Source: Gemmatimonadota bacterium
GTDB taxonomy: Bacteria; Gemmatimonadota; Gemmatimonadetes; Gemmatimonadales; Gemmatimonadaceae
NCBI GenBank assembly: GCA_003131365.1
Contig: PKVB01000043.1
Location: 326 to 8,902 of the forward strand
Direction: 5' to 3'
DNA: 8,577 bases
This document shows, piece after piece, positions 1-7,580 of the stretch (positions within the stretch are counted from its first letter, which is position 1; every line of letters begins with the position of its first letter). The position numbers were made by a program, and so were the translations under genes. The notes below the pieces were generated by a model. The model had not been told where the DNA came from. It ran no database searches and was given only the letters and a program-made list of their open reading frames with translations.

Positions 1-1
1 G

Positions 2-841
2 CTGGCGTTTCTCCGCATCCTCGAGAACCCGCGCGACGAGGTGAGCTGGTATCGCCTGCTGCTCCTGCTACCCGGGATCGGAGACGCAACCGCGCGCGCC
101 GCGATCGACGCGATGGCTGTGGCGGCGTGGGAATCGACCGCCTTCGGCCGCTACAGCCCACCGCCCAGGGCGAAAGCCGCGCACGCCGCGCTCGTCGGTT
201 TGCTCGATGGACTCCGCGCGGGCCCGATTCAGGACGAAGCGCAGGTCGCCGCCGATATCGCGCGCGTCCGGTTGCTGTACGACAACATTCTCCGCGAACG
301 TTACGACAAGGTAGAGCCACGCCTGGCCGATCTCGATCAGCTCCAGATCATCGCCGCCGGCTATCCCGATCGCGCCACCTTTCTCTCGGCGCTCGCGCTC
401 GAGCCGCCGCAGGCGACACAGGACCTCGCGACCGGCACTCGCGAAGATGACGATTGTCTCATCCTCAGCACCGCGCACTCGGCCAAGGGCAAGGAGTGGG
501 ATGCGGTGTTCGTGATCTGGGCCGTGGACGGCTGGTTTCCATCGGCCCGCTGTCTCAACAACGACGATGAGACGGAAGAGGAACGCCGGCTCATGTACGT
601 CGCGCTCACCCGCGCCCGCAATCATCTGAGCGTGTCCTACCCGCTCAACGCCTACTCGTCGCGGCGCGGTGCCGACTATTCGCTCGACCAGTTGTGCCGG
701 TTCTTCGATCGTGAAGTTCGCGACAACATGCAGCGCGTCGCCCTCGGATCCGACGCAGCGCCCGCGCCCGCCGAAGAGGTGAGAAAGGAGCCGCTACTCG
801 ATCTTCGGGCTTTGCTGAGGTCGAGATTTTCTGGCAACTGA
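2..841 (+). CDS. UvrD/PcrA-like SF1 DNA helicase, C-terminal part (5' end outside window)
   Basis: The reading frame is open from base 2 and ends at TGA 839-841, so this is the last 279 residues of a longer protein. A GTG at base 41 is internal, not the start. Two superfamily 1 helicase signatures are visible. A motif V-like block with THSAKG-type sequence (AHSAKGKEWDAVFV) lies near bases 473-514. It is followed by a GWFPS block as in UvrD/PcrA (VDGWFPSARC). Motif VI (EEERRLMYVALTRARNHL) lies near 575-628 and carries the arginine finger region that contacts ATP. The family unwinds DNA 3' to 5' in repair and in removing roadblocks to replication. The tail after motif VI is short (about 70 residues) and lacks the long Tudor-like extension of E. 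coli UvrD, so this may be one of the shorter UvrD/Rep-type helicases rather than UvrD itself. The Walker A half is off the window and cannot be checked. It converges on the peptidase gene downstream. Confidence 0.88.
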   Translation: MAFLRILENPRDEVSWYRLLLLLPGIGDATARAAIDAMAVAAWESTAFGRYSPPPRAKAAHAALVGLLDGLRAGPIQDEAQVAADIARVRLLYDNILRERYDKVEPRLADLDQLQIIAAGYPDRATFLSALALEPPQATQDLATGTREDDDCLILSTAHSAKGKEWDAVFVIWAVDGWFPSARCLNNDDETEEERRLMYVALTRARNHLSVSYPLNAYSSRRGADYSLDQLCRFFDREVRDNMQRVALGSDAAPAPAEEVRKEPLLDLRALLRSRFSGN

Positions 842-874
842 GCGCCTTTGACCTCTGGCACCCCGTTCAGTTGC
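834..874. terminator. Inverted repeat between convergent genes, possible bidirectional terminator
   Basis: Arms 834-844 and 864-874 are complementary over 11 pairs, ten Watson-Crick (core GCAACTGA against TCAGTTGC) and one G-T, around a 19-base loop. The left arm contains the helicase stop codon. The hairpin sits in the 41-bp gap between two converging genes, which is where a shared terminator would be expected. Neither strand has a clear T-tract after the stem, so it does not fit the classical intrinsic terminator. It could end transcription with Rho or act as a 3' end stabiliser. A tandem CAGTTG copy (868-873, 874-879) would allow a second pairing register. Confidence 0.4.
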
Positions 875-882
875 AGTTGCAC

Positions 883-1938
883 CTAGTACCCGACCCACCT
901 GCGCAAAGCCAGAAACGGGTCCTTCGGCTCACCCTTCGCCAGCCCGATGACGCGCCCGATCGTCCGCTTGAGATCGCGCCCTTCCTTCTCATAAACGCGA
1001 TCGAACACATCGAGATCGCTCGCGTATACTCGTCGCGCCAATAGCGCCGCGTTGTTCAGTTGCACCCGCTCGCCGTATAGAGGGTTGATGGTCTTGAGCC
1101 GCGGCGCGATTTCGTTGACGAGCGCGACGCGGGTACGCAGGTAGACGGTGTCGCGCGCGGCAATCCGGGCCTCCTTATTGGAAGGGTGAGCCGCGTATGC
1201 CGAGTCGAGCGACCTGATCACCCTCGTCCAGAAATTCGCGAGCAGCTTGTCGTCCTCCCACTCCGCGTCCACCTTTGCCGCCGCTGCCTCCTGGCCACGC
1301 GACCTGAAGAACGCCGCCGCGCCACGCGCTCCCACGAACATCGCAAAGGATTCGTTGAACGGCGCCTGTCCCGATGCGTAGAAGGTGTTGTGGGTCAGCT
1401 CGTGAATCACCGTGTTGGCGAGATCGAGCGAGTCACCCTTGAGCGTGGTGTTGAGGAGCGGATCGTTGAAAAACCCGAGAGTGCTGAATGCATCGGAGGG
1501 CCGGACGTACACATCGAATCCATCCGCCGCGAGATTCTTCGCATCCCGCTTCGCCACATCGAAATCGAAGTAGCCTTTGTACGGGACTCTTCCGACGATC
1601 GGAAACCACCAGGTGTAGGGCTTCAGCGTGTCCCGGTAAGCAGCCGATACTACAAGCACCAAAGTGTCATGATCTAGGCGCGAGTATGTCGTGAAACTGT
1701 CTTTAGTTCTTAGCCGAAGACTGTCTTTTGCGTACTGACGGGCGGCCAAAACCACCTTCAGCTTCGCTCGCGACTCCGGCGAAGTCCTCGGATCCGCCAC
1801 GATCTCGGAAATCGGCTGACGCCGACTCAATATCTTGGCCTCCTCCCACGCCCCACGACTGAGGTAACAAGCTGTGGGAGCAGAGATTAGACCCAACACA
1901 GCCGCACAAACCGCTATCGCGAGGATACCGCGTCGCAT
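883..1938 (-). CDS. Putative aminopeptidase, COG4324/PF10023 type, exported zinc metallopeptidase
   Basis: This gene encodes a 351-residue protein read on the minus strand from ATG 1938-1936 to TAG 885-883. An in-frame ATG at 2004 would add 22 polar residues in front of the signal sequence and run far into dnaE, so I reject it. Residues 5-24 form a hydrophobic stretch after MRRG, ending at Cys24, a signal peptide or membrane anchor. The bases before Cys24 (PTA) make a poor lipobox, so a lipoprotein is possible but unproven. Family marks are the WWFPIVGRVPYKGYF block (about 110-124), STLGFFNDPLL (about 152-162), HELTH at 179-183, and FNESFA at 194-199. His179 and His183 are likely zinc ligands, Glu180 the catalytic base, and Glu196 a likely third ligand. 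The family is known as predicted aminopeptidases, mostly uncharacterised. The protein likely acts in the periplasm or at the membrane. Substrate is unknown, and the link to dnaE is probably positional only. Confidence 0.85.
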   Translation of the reverse strand: MRRGILAIAVCAAVLGLISAPTACYLSRGAWEEAKILSRRQPISEIVADPRTSPESRAKLKVVLAARQYAKDSLRLRTKDSFTTYSRLDHDTLVLVVSAAYRDTLKPYTWWFPIVGRVPYKGYFDFDVAKRDAKNLAADGFDVYVRPSDAFSTLGFFNDPLLNTTLKGDSLDLANTVIHELTHNTFYASGQAPFNESFAMFVGARGAAAFFRSRGQEAAAAKVDAEWEDDKLLANFWTRVIRSLDSAYAAHPSNKEARIAARDTVYLRTRVALVNEIAPRLKTINPLYGERVQLNNAALLARRVYASDLDVFDRVYEKEGRDLKRTIGRVIGLAKGEPKDPFLALRRWVGY

Positions 1939-1943
1939 ATTCT
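1938..1943 (+). promoter_or_regulatory. Candidate -10 box for a leaderless dnaE transcript
   Basis: TATTCT lies at exactly -12 to -7 relative to the dnaE GTG, matching the TAnnnT pattern at that spacing that is typical of leaderless bacterial genes. No Shine-Dalgarno sequence lies within 5-12 bases of the GTG; the nearest purine run (GAGG, 1921-1924) is 25 bases away. No TTGACA-like -35 is evident at 16-18 bp upstream. The box overlaps the first base of the opposing ATG. This is inferred from spacing alone. Confidence 0.4.
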
Positions 1944-1949
1944 TATCAT

Positions 1950-4900
1950 GTGTCCTTCGTCCACCTCCATTGCCACTCTGAATACTCGCTTCTCGATGGC
2001 GCAAACCGCATCGATGATCTCATCAATAAAGCGCTGGAGTTCGAACAGCCCGCCCTCGCCATAACCGATCACGGTAACCTTCACGGGGCGTGGGAGTTCC
2101 AGGAAAAGGCCAAAAAAGCGGGGCTCAAGCCGATCATCGGCATGGAAGCCTATGTCGCGCCGGGCGATAGACGCGCCCGCGACCGCATCGGAGGAGATCG
2201 GGGCAAACCCTACTACCACCTCGTCCTCCTCGCACAGAACGCGACCGGGTACAAGAATCTAGTCAAGCTGTCCTCCCTCGCCTACACGGAAGGTTTCTAC
2301 GCCAAGCCACGCGTCGATCGGGAGCTGCTCGCCAAATACAGCGAAGGCATCGTCGTCTCCTCCGCCTGCATGGCCGGCGAGATCGCGCACCACTTGCTCT
2401 CCGACGAGTACGACCAGGCTCGCGCGGCTGCGTCCTGGTACGCCGACGTCTTCCGGGATCGCTATTACCTCGAGGTACAGGCACACGATTCCGAGAACCA
2501 GGCGACCCTCAACCGCCGCGTCTTCCAGCTCGCCGAAGAGCTGAGTCTCCCGGTCCTCGCCACCAACGACACGCACTTCCTCACCCGCGACGATCACGAC
2601 GCGCACGACGTCCTTCTCTGCATCGGGCTCGGCAAGGATTACTCCGACACCAACCGGATGCACTACGACGAGGGGCTCTACTTCAAGAGCGCGCCCGAGA
2701 TCGCCGAGCGATTCCCCGGGCGCAAGGATGTCCTCGAGAATTCGCTGCGCATCGCTGACGAGAGTGCGATCCAGTTCTCGAAACAGTACCGCGTCCCGTC
2801 TTTCCCCCTCCCGTCGGGAGTCGAGACGGAGAATGAGCTGCTCGTGCGCCTGGCCGAGGAAGGTGCAGTCAGGCGCTACGGCACCCCGCTCCCCGCCGAC
2901 GTGCGTGAGCGGCTCGACTACGAGCTTGGCGTCATCACAAGCACCGGGTACGCCGGCTACTTCCTCATCGTCGAGGACTTCATCAGGGCCGCGCGCGACA
3001 AGGGGATTCCCGTCGGGCCGGGCCGGGGATCCGCTGCCGGCTCGCTCGTCGCCTACTCGCTCCGCATCACCGACGTCTGCCCGCTCAAGTTCGATCTTCT
3101 CTTCGAGCGCTTCCTGAATCCTGAGCGCGTCTCGATGCCCGACATCGACGTCGACTTCTGCTTCGAGCGGCGCGGCGAAGTCATCGAGTACGTGCGCCAG
3201 AAGTACGGTCGCGATTCGGTCGGCCAGATCATCACCTTCGGAACCTTGAAGTCCCGCGCCGCCATCAAGGATGTGGGCAGAACTCTGGGATTCAGTCCGG
3301 CCGAGACCGATTATCTCGCCAAGCTGGTGCCGAACCACCCCAACTTTCAGCTCACCGTCAAGGAAGCGATCGAGCGGATTCCCGAGATTCGGGAGTTCTA
3401 CAAAGTGCGCAAGGAGGACAGCCGCGAAGTAGTCGAGCGAAAGGAGCGCTACCGCCGGCTCCTCGACTACGCCATCAGACTCGAGGGACTCTCCCGCCAT
3501 GCGGGAGTGCATGCCGCTGGTATCGTCATCGCGCCGGGCCCGCTCGACGACTACGTCCCGATCTGCACCCAGGCTTCGAAAGGCTCCGGGTCGTCCAACG
3601 GCAACGAGGATTCCGTCGTCGTTACGCAGTACGACATGAACGCGCTCGAGCGCGCGGGCATGCTCAAGATGGATTTCCTCGGTCTCACGACTCTCACCGT
3701 CATCAGCGACGCGCTGCGAGGAATAGGCGAGCGCACGGGCTCGGCGCCCGACCTCGACGCGCTTCCACTCGATGACCCCGAGACGTATCGCCTCCTCCGT
3801 GCGGGCAGAACCGTCGGCGTCTTCCAGTTCGAGTCCCCGCTGGCGACCGACATGCTGAAGAGCATCCGAGCTGATGCCTTCGACGATCTGGTGGCGTCGA
3901 ATGCGCTGATGCGCCCGGGCCCGCTCGACGCCGGAATGCACAAGGTGTACATGCGACGGAAGCGCGGCGAGGAGCCGGTCTCCTACATTCTCCCCGAGCT
4001 CAAGCCGATTCTCGAGACCACCTACGGCGTCATCACCTACCAGGAGCAGGTGATGCGCATTGCGCAGACGCTGGCGGGAATATCACTCGCCGAAGCGGAC
4101 GTGCTGCGCAAGGCCGTGGGGAAAAAGGACGCCGAGCTGATTCGCGCCGAGCTGGGCAAGTTCATCGAGAAGGCGGTGGGGCTCGGACACGATCGCACGA
4201 TCATCGAGGAGATCGCGAGCCAGATCGAGACCTTCGGCCGCTACGGCTTCAACAAGTCCCACGCGGTGGCGTACTCGATCATCTCGTACCATACGGCTTG
4301 GCTCAAGGCTCACTTCCCCGCCGATTTCATGGCGGCGCTCCTCTCGTCGCAGATCGGCGACACCGACAACGTCGTCAAGTACATCAACGAGGCGCGGCAG
4401 CTCCACGTACCCGGCGCAAAGGAGCCGGGACTCGAGATCCTGCCCCCCGATGTCAACGAATCCGGCTACAAGTTCACGGTGATCGGCGAGACGAAACTCC
4501 GCTTCGGCCTTGGCGGCATTCGCAATGTCGGACGCACCGCCATCGATTCGATCATCAACGCGCGCAAAAAAGACGGTCCCTTCCTGTCGGTGTTCGACCT
4601 CTGCGAGAGAATCGATCTTCGTGTCTGCAACAAGCGCGTGCTCGATGCGCTCGTTCACGCCGGAGCGATGGATTCGCTGGGAGGACACCGGGCACAGCTC
4701 GCGGCGGCGCTCGATCTCGCTATCCGCGAGGCTTCGCTTAAGCAGGAAGACTTTGTGACCGGGCAGGCGTCGCTCTTCGGCGCCCCGGCAGGCGAGACGG
4801 AGAAGGCCGGGTCCTCGCACAGCCTTCCCAACATCCCGACGTGGACCGAGTCCGAGCGTCTGGCAAAGGAAAAAGAAATCCTCGGCTTCTACATCTCCGG

Positions 4901-5495
4901 CCATCCGCTCGAGAGATTTCGCACCGAGGCGGAGATTTTCGCCACGCACACTGTCAGCGACCTGGGCAAGTGGCGCCCCGAGCCGATGACGCTCGCCGTC
5001 GTCGTCACGAACATCAAGCGCCAGATGAGCAAGAAATCCGGCTCCGAGTTCGCGCGGTTGACGATCGAGGATTTTTCCGGATCCGCGGAAGTCCTTATCT
5101 TCCCGGAGAAGTGGGCGACACTCAACGACCAGATCCGCGCGGACGTGCCGATGCTCATCAAGGGCGCCTACTCGAGACGCGACGAGGGCGGCGACAACCC
5201 CGCCTACATCGTAGACTCGGCAACGAAGCTGGCCGAGATGCGTACTAATGGACAGGTGACCGTTGCGATCGACCTCTCGAAAGGCGCATACTCGGGTGAT
5301 GTGATGTCAGATGTGCGCGTGATCGCCGAGACCTACCCTGGCTCGGCGCCGCTGGAGTTCCGCTGGAGCGATGGGACGGGCTCCCAGGCGCGCCTGCGCT
5401 CGAGGTCTCTGACACTGGCCGCCGATGGCGCGACATTGAGCGCTCTGCGTAATATTTTGGGCGAGTCTTCCGTTAAACTGCAACGGGGGAGCTGA
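1950..5495 (+). CDS. dnaE: DNA polymerase III alpha subunit (DnaE)
   Basis: This is the replicative polymerase, 1181 residues (E. coli DnaE has 1160). The GTG at 1950 is chosen because the PHP domain begins at once (FVHLHCHSEYS), leaving no room for a later start, and there is no in-frame ATG or GTG just upstream. The domain order is: PHP at about 3-270, with HxH at 7 and 9; palm and fingers, with GPGRGSAAGS at 356-365 and catalytic PDIDVDF, where Asp400 and Asp402 match E. coli Asp401 and Asp403; the third Asp575 in KMDFLGL; FNKSHAVAYS at about 767-776; a helix-hairpin-helix region at about 839-925; a beta-clamp binding motif QASLF at 939-943; and an OB fold at about 1013-1090. All nine PHP metal ligands appear present, unlike E. 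coli, so the enzyme may carry its own zinc-dependent proofreading. It is the first gene of the dnaE-accA-ricT-metG run. Confidence 0.98.
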   Translation: MSFVHLHCHSEYSLLDGANRIDDLINKALEFEQPALAITDHGNLHGAWEFQEKAKKAGLKPIIGMEAYVAPGDRRARDRIGGDRGKPYYHLVLLAQNATGYKNLVKLSSLAYTEGFYAKPRVDRELLAKYSEGIVVSSACMAGEIAHHLLSDEYDQARAAASWYADVFRDRYYLEVQAHDSENQATLNRRVFQLAEELSLPVLATNDTHFLTRDDHDAHDVLLCIGLGKDYSDTNRMHYDEGLYFKSAPEIAERFPGRKDVLENSLRIADESAIQFSKQYRVPSFPLPSGVETENELLVRLAEEGAVRRYGTPLPADVRERLDYELGVITSTGYAGYFLIVEDFIRAARDKGIPVGPGRGSAAGSLVAYSLRITDVCPLKFDLLFERFLNPERVSMPDIDVDFCFERRGEVIEYVRQKYGRDSVGQIITFGTLKSRAAIKDVGRTLGFSPAETDYLAKLVPNHPNFQLTVKEAIERIPEIREFYKVRKEDSREVVERKERYRRLLDYAIRLEGLSRHAGVHAAGIVIAPGPLDDYVPICTQASKGSGSSNGNEDSVVVTQYDMNALERAGMLKMDFLGLTTLTVISDALRGIGERTGSAPDLDALPLDDPETYRLLRAGRTVGVFQFESPLATDMLKSIRADAFDDLVASNALMRPGPLDAGMHKVYMRRKRGEEPVSYILPELKPILETTYGVITYQEQVMRIAQTLAGISLAEADVLRKAVGKKDAELIRAELGKFIEKAVGLGHDRTIIEEIASQIETFGRYGFNKSHAVAYSIISYHTAWLKAHFPADFMAALLSSQIGDTDNVVKYINEARQLHVPGAKEPGLEILPPDVNESGYKFTVIGETKLRFGLGGIRNVGRTAIDSIINARKKDGPFLSVFDLCERIDLRVCNKRVLDALVHAGAMDSLGGHRAQLAAALDLAIREASLKQEDFVTGQASLFGAPAGETEKAGSSHSLPNIPTWTESERLAKEKEILGFYISGHPLERFRTEAEIFATHTVSDLGKWRPEPMTLAVVVTNIKRQMSKKSGSEFARLTIEDFSGSAEVLIFPEKWATLNDQIRADVPMLIKGAYSRRDEGGDNPAYIVDSATKLAEMRTNGQVTVAIDLSKGAYSGDVMSDVRVIAETYPGSAPLEFRWSDGTGSQARLRSRSLTLAADGATLSALRNILGESSVKLQRGS
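5488..5491 (+). promoter_or_regulatory. Shine-Dalgarno site for accA inside the dnaE end
   Basis: GGAG at the end of a GGGGGAG run lies 7 bases before the accA GTG and within the last sense codons of dnaE. It is the only strong ribosome binding site in the cluster, it supports the GTG at 5499, and it suggests translation coupled to dnaE termination. Confidence 0.7.
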
Positions 5496-5498
5496 CTG

Positions 5499-6467
5499 GT
5501 GGCATCAGCAACACAACTCGAGTTCGAGAAGCCGATCGCCGAGCTGGAAAGGCAGATCGACGAAATCAAGAAGACCGCGGGCGAGAGCCAGCTCAGCGTC
5601 GCCGAGGCGATCGAGCCCCTCGAGCGGAAGCTCGAAGATCTGCGCGAGGAAGTTTACAGGAACCTCACGCCGTTTCAGCGCGTTCAGGTCGCCCGTAACC
5701 CGAGGCGGCCATTCACCGCCGACTATATCAAGCTCGCGTTTACCGATTTCATCGAGCTCCATGGCGACCGCGCTTTCCGCGACGACGCCGCAATCATCGG
5801 CGGCTGGGCGCGTCTCGACGACGACACCGTGATGGTGATCGGTCATCAGCGTGGCCGCGACACCAAGGAGCAGCTGAAGCGGAATTTCGGAATGCCCCAT
5901 CCCGAGGGGTATCGCAAGGCGCTTCGACTGATGAAGCTCGCCGAGAAATTCCACGTTCCCGTGCTAACGTTCATCGACACTCAGGGCGCATGGGCCGGCC
6001 TTGGCGCCGAGGAGCGCGGTCAATCCGAAGCGATAGCGCGGAATCTGTACGAGATGAGCCAGCTGCAGGTTCCGATTATCGCCACGGTAATCGGCGAAGG
6101 CGGATCAGGCGGTGCGCTCGCGCTGGGAGTCGCCGACCGGGTGCTGATGATGGAGAACGCGGTGTACTCGGTGATTTCCGTCGAGGGATGCGCGGCGATT
6201 CTGTGGAAGGACGCCAAGAGCCCCGAGATGCGCGAGAAGGCGGCGACGGCGCTGCGTATTACCGCGCCCGAGCTGCTCGAGCTCAAGGTGATCGACGAAG
6301 TGATTCCCGAGCCCAAGGGTGGAGCGCACGCGGATCATGAGACAGCGGCGAAATCGCTCCAGGCGGTTGTGAACCGCCACCTGGAGGAGCTCCGCAAGAT
6401 GCGACCTGAGAAGTTGGTGAGGCGTCGTAGGCAGAAGTTCCTCCGTCTCGGCGCGTGGACGGAATAA
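5499..6467 (+). CDS. accA: Acetyl-CoA carboxylase carboxyltransferase subunit alpha
   Basis: AccA pairs with AccD to move the carboxyl group from carboxybiotin to acetyl-CoA, giving malonyl-CoA, the first committed step of fatty acid synthesis in the cytoplasm. The product has 322 residues (E. coli 319). The N terminus (LEFEKPIAELERQIDEI) is the helical AccA start. The core has ELHGDRAF (about 87-94), a GRDTKEQLKRNFGMPHPEGYRKA-type block, GAEERGQSEAIARNL, GEGGSGGALA (199-208) and PEPKGGAH near the C terminus. Two signatures deviate. The usual DTPGAYPG is DTQGAWAG at 160-167, and the usual SVISPEGC is SVISVEGC with Val228. The frame is intact, so these look like real substitutions. dnaE next to accA is also the E. 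coli order. The gene begins 3 bp after the dnaE stop. accD is not in this window. Confidence 0.97.
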   Translation: MASATQLEFEKPIAELERQIDEIKKTAGESQLSVAEAIEPLERKLEDLREEVYRNLTPFQRVQVARNPRRPFTADYIKLAFTDFIELHGDRAFRDDAAIIGGWARLDDDTVMVIGHQRGRDTKEQLKRNFGMPHPEGYRKALRLMKLAEKFHVPVLTFIDTQGAWAGLGAEERGQSEAIARNLYEMSQLQVPIIATVIGEGGSGGALALGVADRVLMMENAVYSVISVEGCAAILWKDAKSPEMREKAATALRITAPELLELKVIDEVIPEPKGGAHADHETAAKSLQAVVNRHLEELRKMRPEKLVRRRRQKFLRLGAWTE

Positions 6468-6470
6468 CGC

Positions 6471-7580
6471 GTGGCGCACCTCGTCGAAGTCGCCTTCAAG
6501 GGCAACCGTAAGGAGTTCTTTCTCTGGGATTATCCCGATCCGCCGCCGCTCCACGCGGCCGTGATCGTCGATGTCGATCGCGGAGAGGACCTGGGCCATA
6601 TCCACGCCCTCGGTGATCTCGCCCAGAAGAGAAACGGCGGGTGCTCGCACGGCTGCGGCTCGTCGCTTCCCGAGCGGAAGGCCCTGCGTCTCGCGACCGA
6701 GAAGGATCGCGGACTCTCGAAGGATCTCGATCGGTTGAACGAGGACGCCCGTCGCAAGGCGATGGAGCGGGTGAAAGCCAACGGACTCGGCATGAAGCTA
6801 TCCGACGCCGAGTGGCAGTGGGATCGCAAGAAGCTGACGCTCTATTTCACCGCCGACAAGCGCGTCGATTTCCGGAATCTCGTGCGCGATCTCGCGTCGC
6901 TCTTCCGCACGCGCATCGAGCTGAAGCAGATCGGCGTGCGCGATGAAGCCAAGCGGCTGGACGGTATTGGGCGCTGCGGCAGGCAGTATTGCTCCGCGTC
7001 CTGGCTTCCCGAGCTGAGGCCCGTGAACCTGGGTGTTGCCAAGGATCAGCGCCTGTCGCTGAATCCGTCGCAGATCTCTGGAGCCTGCGGGCGGCTGATG
7101 TGCTGCCTCCGCTACGAGCACGAGTTCTATGTTCAGAGCCGCAAGCGCTTTCCCAAGGAAGGCCGGATCTTCGTGACCAGGCTCGGCGAAGAGAAAATCG
7201 TGAGCGTGGACATCTTCCGCGAGCGCATCACACTCCGCGGAGTAGAGGGAGACGCGCGGCTGCTCACGCTCTCCGAGTTCAAGGAGGAGACGGAGGAGCT
7301 GACGGGCGTCGCTGCCCCCGTCACGAACGGCGACGAGGAAGAGATCGCCGCCGAGGGAATTCGTCCCGACGAGATCTCGCCCGAGCTGCTCTACACGGCC
7401 GAGCACCCGGTATTCATTCCCCCCGGTGAAAGCTTCGCCGAGCGTCGGCCGAACCCCAATGCCACGGCCAATGACAGCAACGCGCGCGACGCCGAAGGTT
7501 TGGCCAAGCGCAGGCGTGGAAGGCGCGGCGGCCGTCGCGGGCGCGGTGGCGACGAGCCAAATTCCACGGGCGGCCACTAG
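6471..7580 (+). CDS. ricT: RicT (YaaT)/PSP1 domain protein with Arg/Gly-rich tail
   Basis: This is a 369-residue member of the PSP1 C-terminal domain family. The Bacillus RicT (YaaT) protein works with RicA and RicF in an iron-sulfur complex that guides RNase Y-dependent mRNA maturation. The family block is clear: LDGIGRCGRQYC (about 163-174), AKDQRLSLNPSQISGACGRLMCCLRYE (about 190-216). Cysteines are at 169, 174, 206, 211 and 212. A position that is Cys in Bacillus, just after Cys174, is Ser175 here. An extra C-x3-C (58 and 62, GGCSHGCG) lies in the N-terminal half. Residues 346-360 are nearly all Arg and Gly, an RGG-like tail that could bind RNA; residues about 280-345 look acidic and disordered. 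The GTG at 6471 has only a weak GGA at 6461-6463 and follows the accA stop by 3 bp. No ricA or ricF is in view, so the Bacillus role is not assured. Confidence 0.88.
   Translation: MAHLVEVAFKGNRKEFFLWDYPDPPPLHAAVIVDVDRGEDLGHIHALGDLAQKRNGGCSHGCGSSLPERKALRLATEKDRGLSKDLDRLNEDARRKAMERVKANGLGMKLSDAEWQWDRKKLTLYFTADKRVDFRNLVRDLASLFRTRIELKQIGVRDEAKRLDGIGRCGRQYCSASWLPELRPVNLGVAKDQRLSLNPSQISGACGRLMCCLRYEHEFYVQSRKRFPKEGRIFVTRLGEEKIVSVDIFRERITLRGVEGDARLLTLSEFKEETEELTGVAAPVTNGDEEEIAAEGIRPDEISPELLYTAEHPVFIPPGESFAERRPNPNATANDSNARDAEGLAKRRRGRRGGRRGRGGDEPNSTGGH

Noticed and set aside
41..43. GTG at 41 as the helicase start
   Set aside because: The frame is open to the left edge with helicase-like sequence (LAFLRILENPRDE), and the ATPase half must lie upstream.
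1054..1066. Copy of the 11-base GTTCAGTTGCA seen at 865-875
   Set aside because: The second copy is inside peptidase codons with no flanking structure; two short matches are probably chance.
1948..1950. ATG overlapping the dnaE GTG
   Set aside because: It is in a different frame (Met-Cys-Pro-Ser) and does not lead into the PHP domain.
1939..2004. Upstream ATG start at 2004 for the peptidase
   Set aside because: It would put 22 polar residues before the signal sequence and overlap dnaE by about 55 bp. The ATG at 1938 starts directly with a normal charged n-region and hydrophobic core.
2259..3941. Long minus-strand open frame (560 codons) opposite dnaE
   Set aside because: It lies wholly antisense to the well-conserved dnaE, shows no domain or motif, and is rich in Arg, Val, Glu and Asp as expected from the mirrored codon bias of a high-GC gene.
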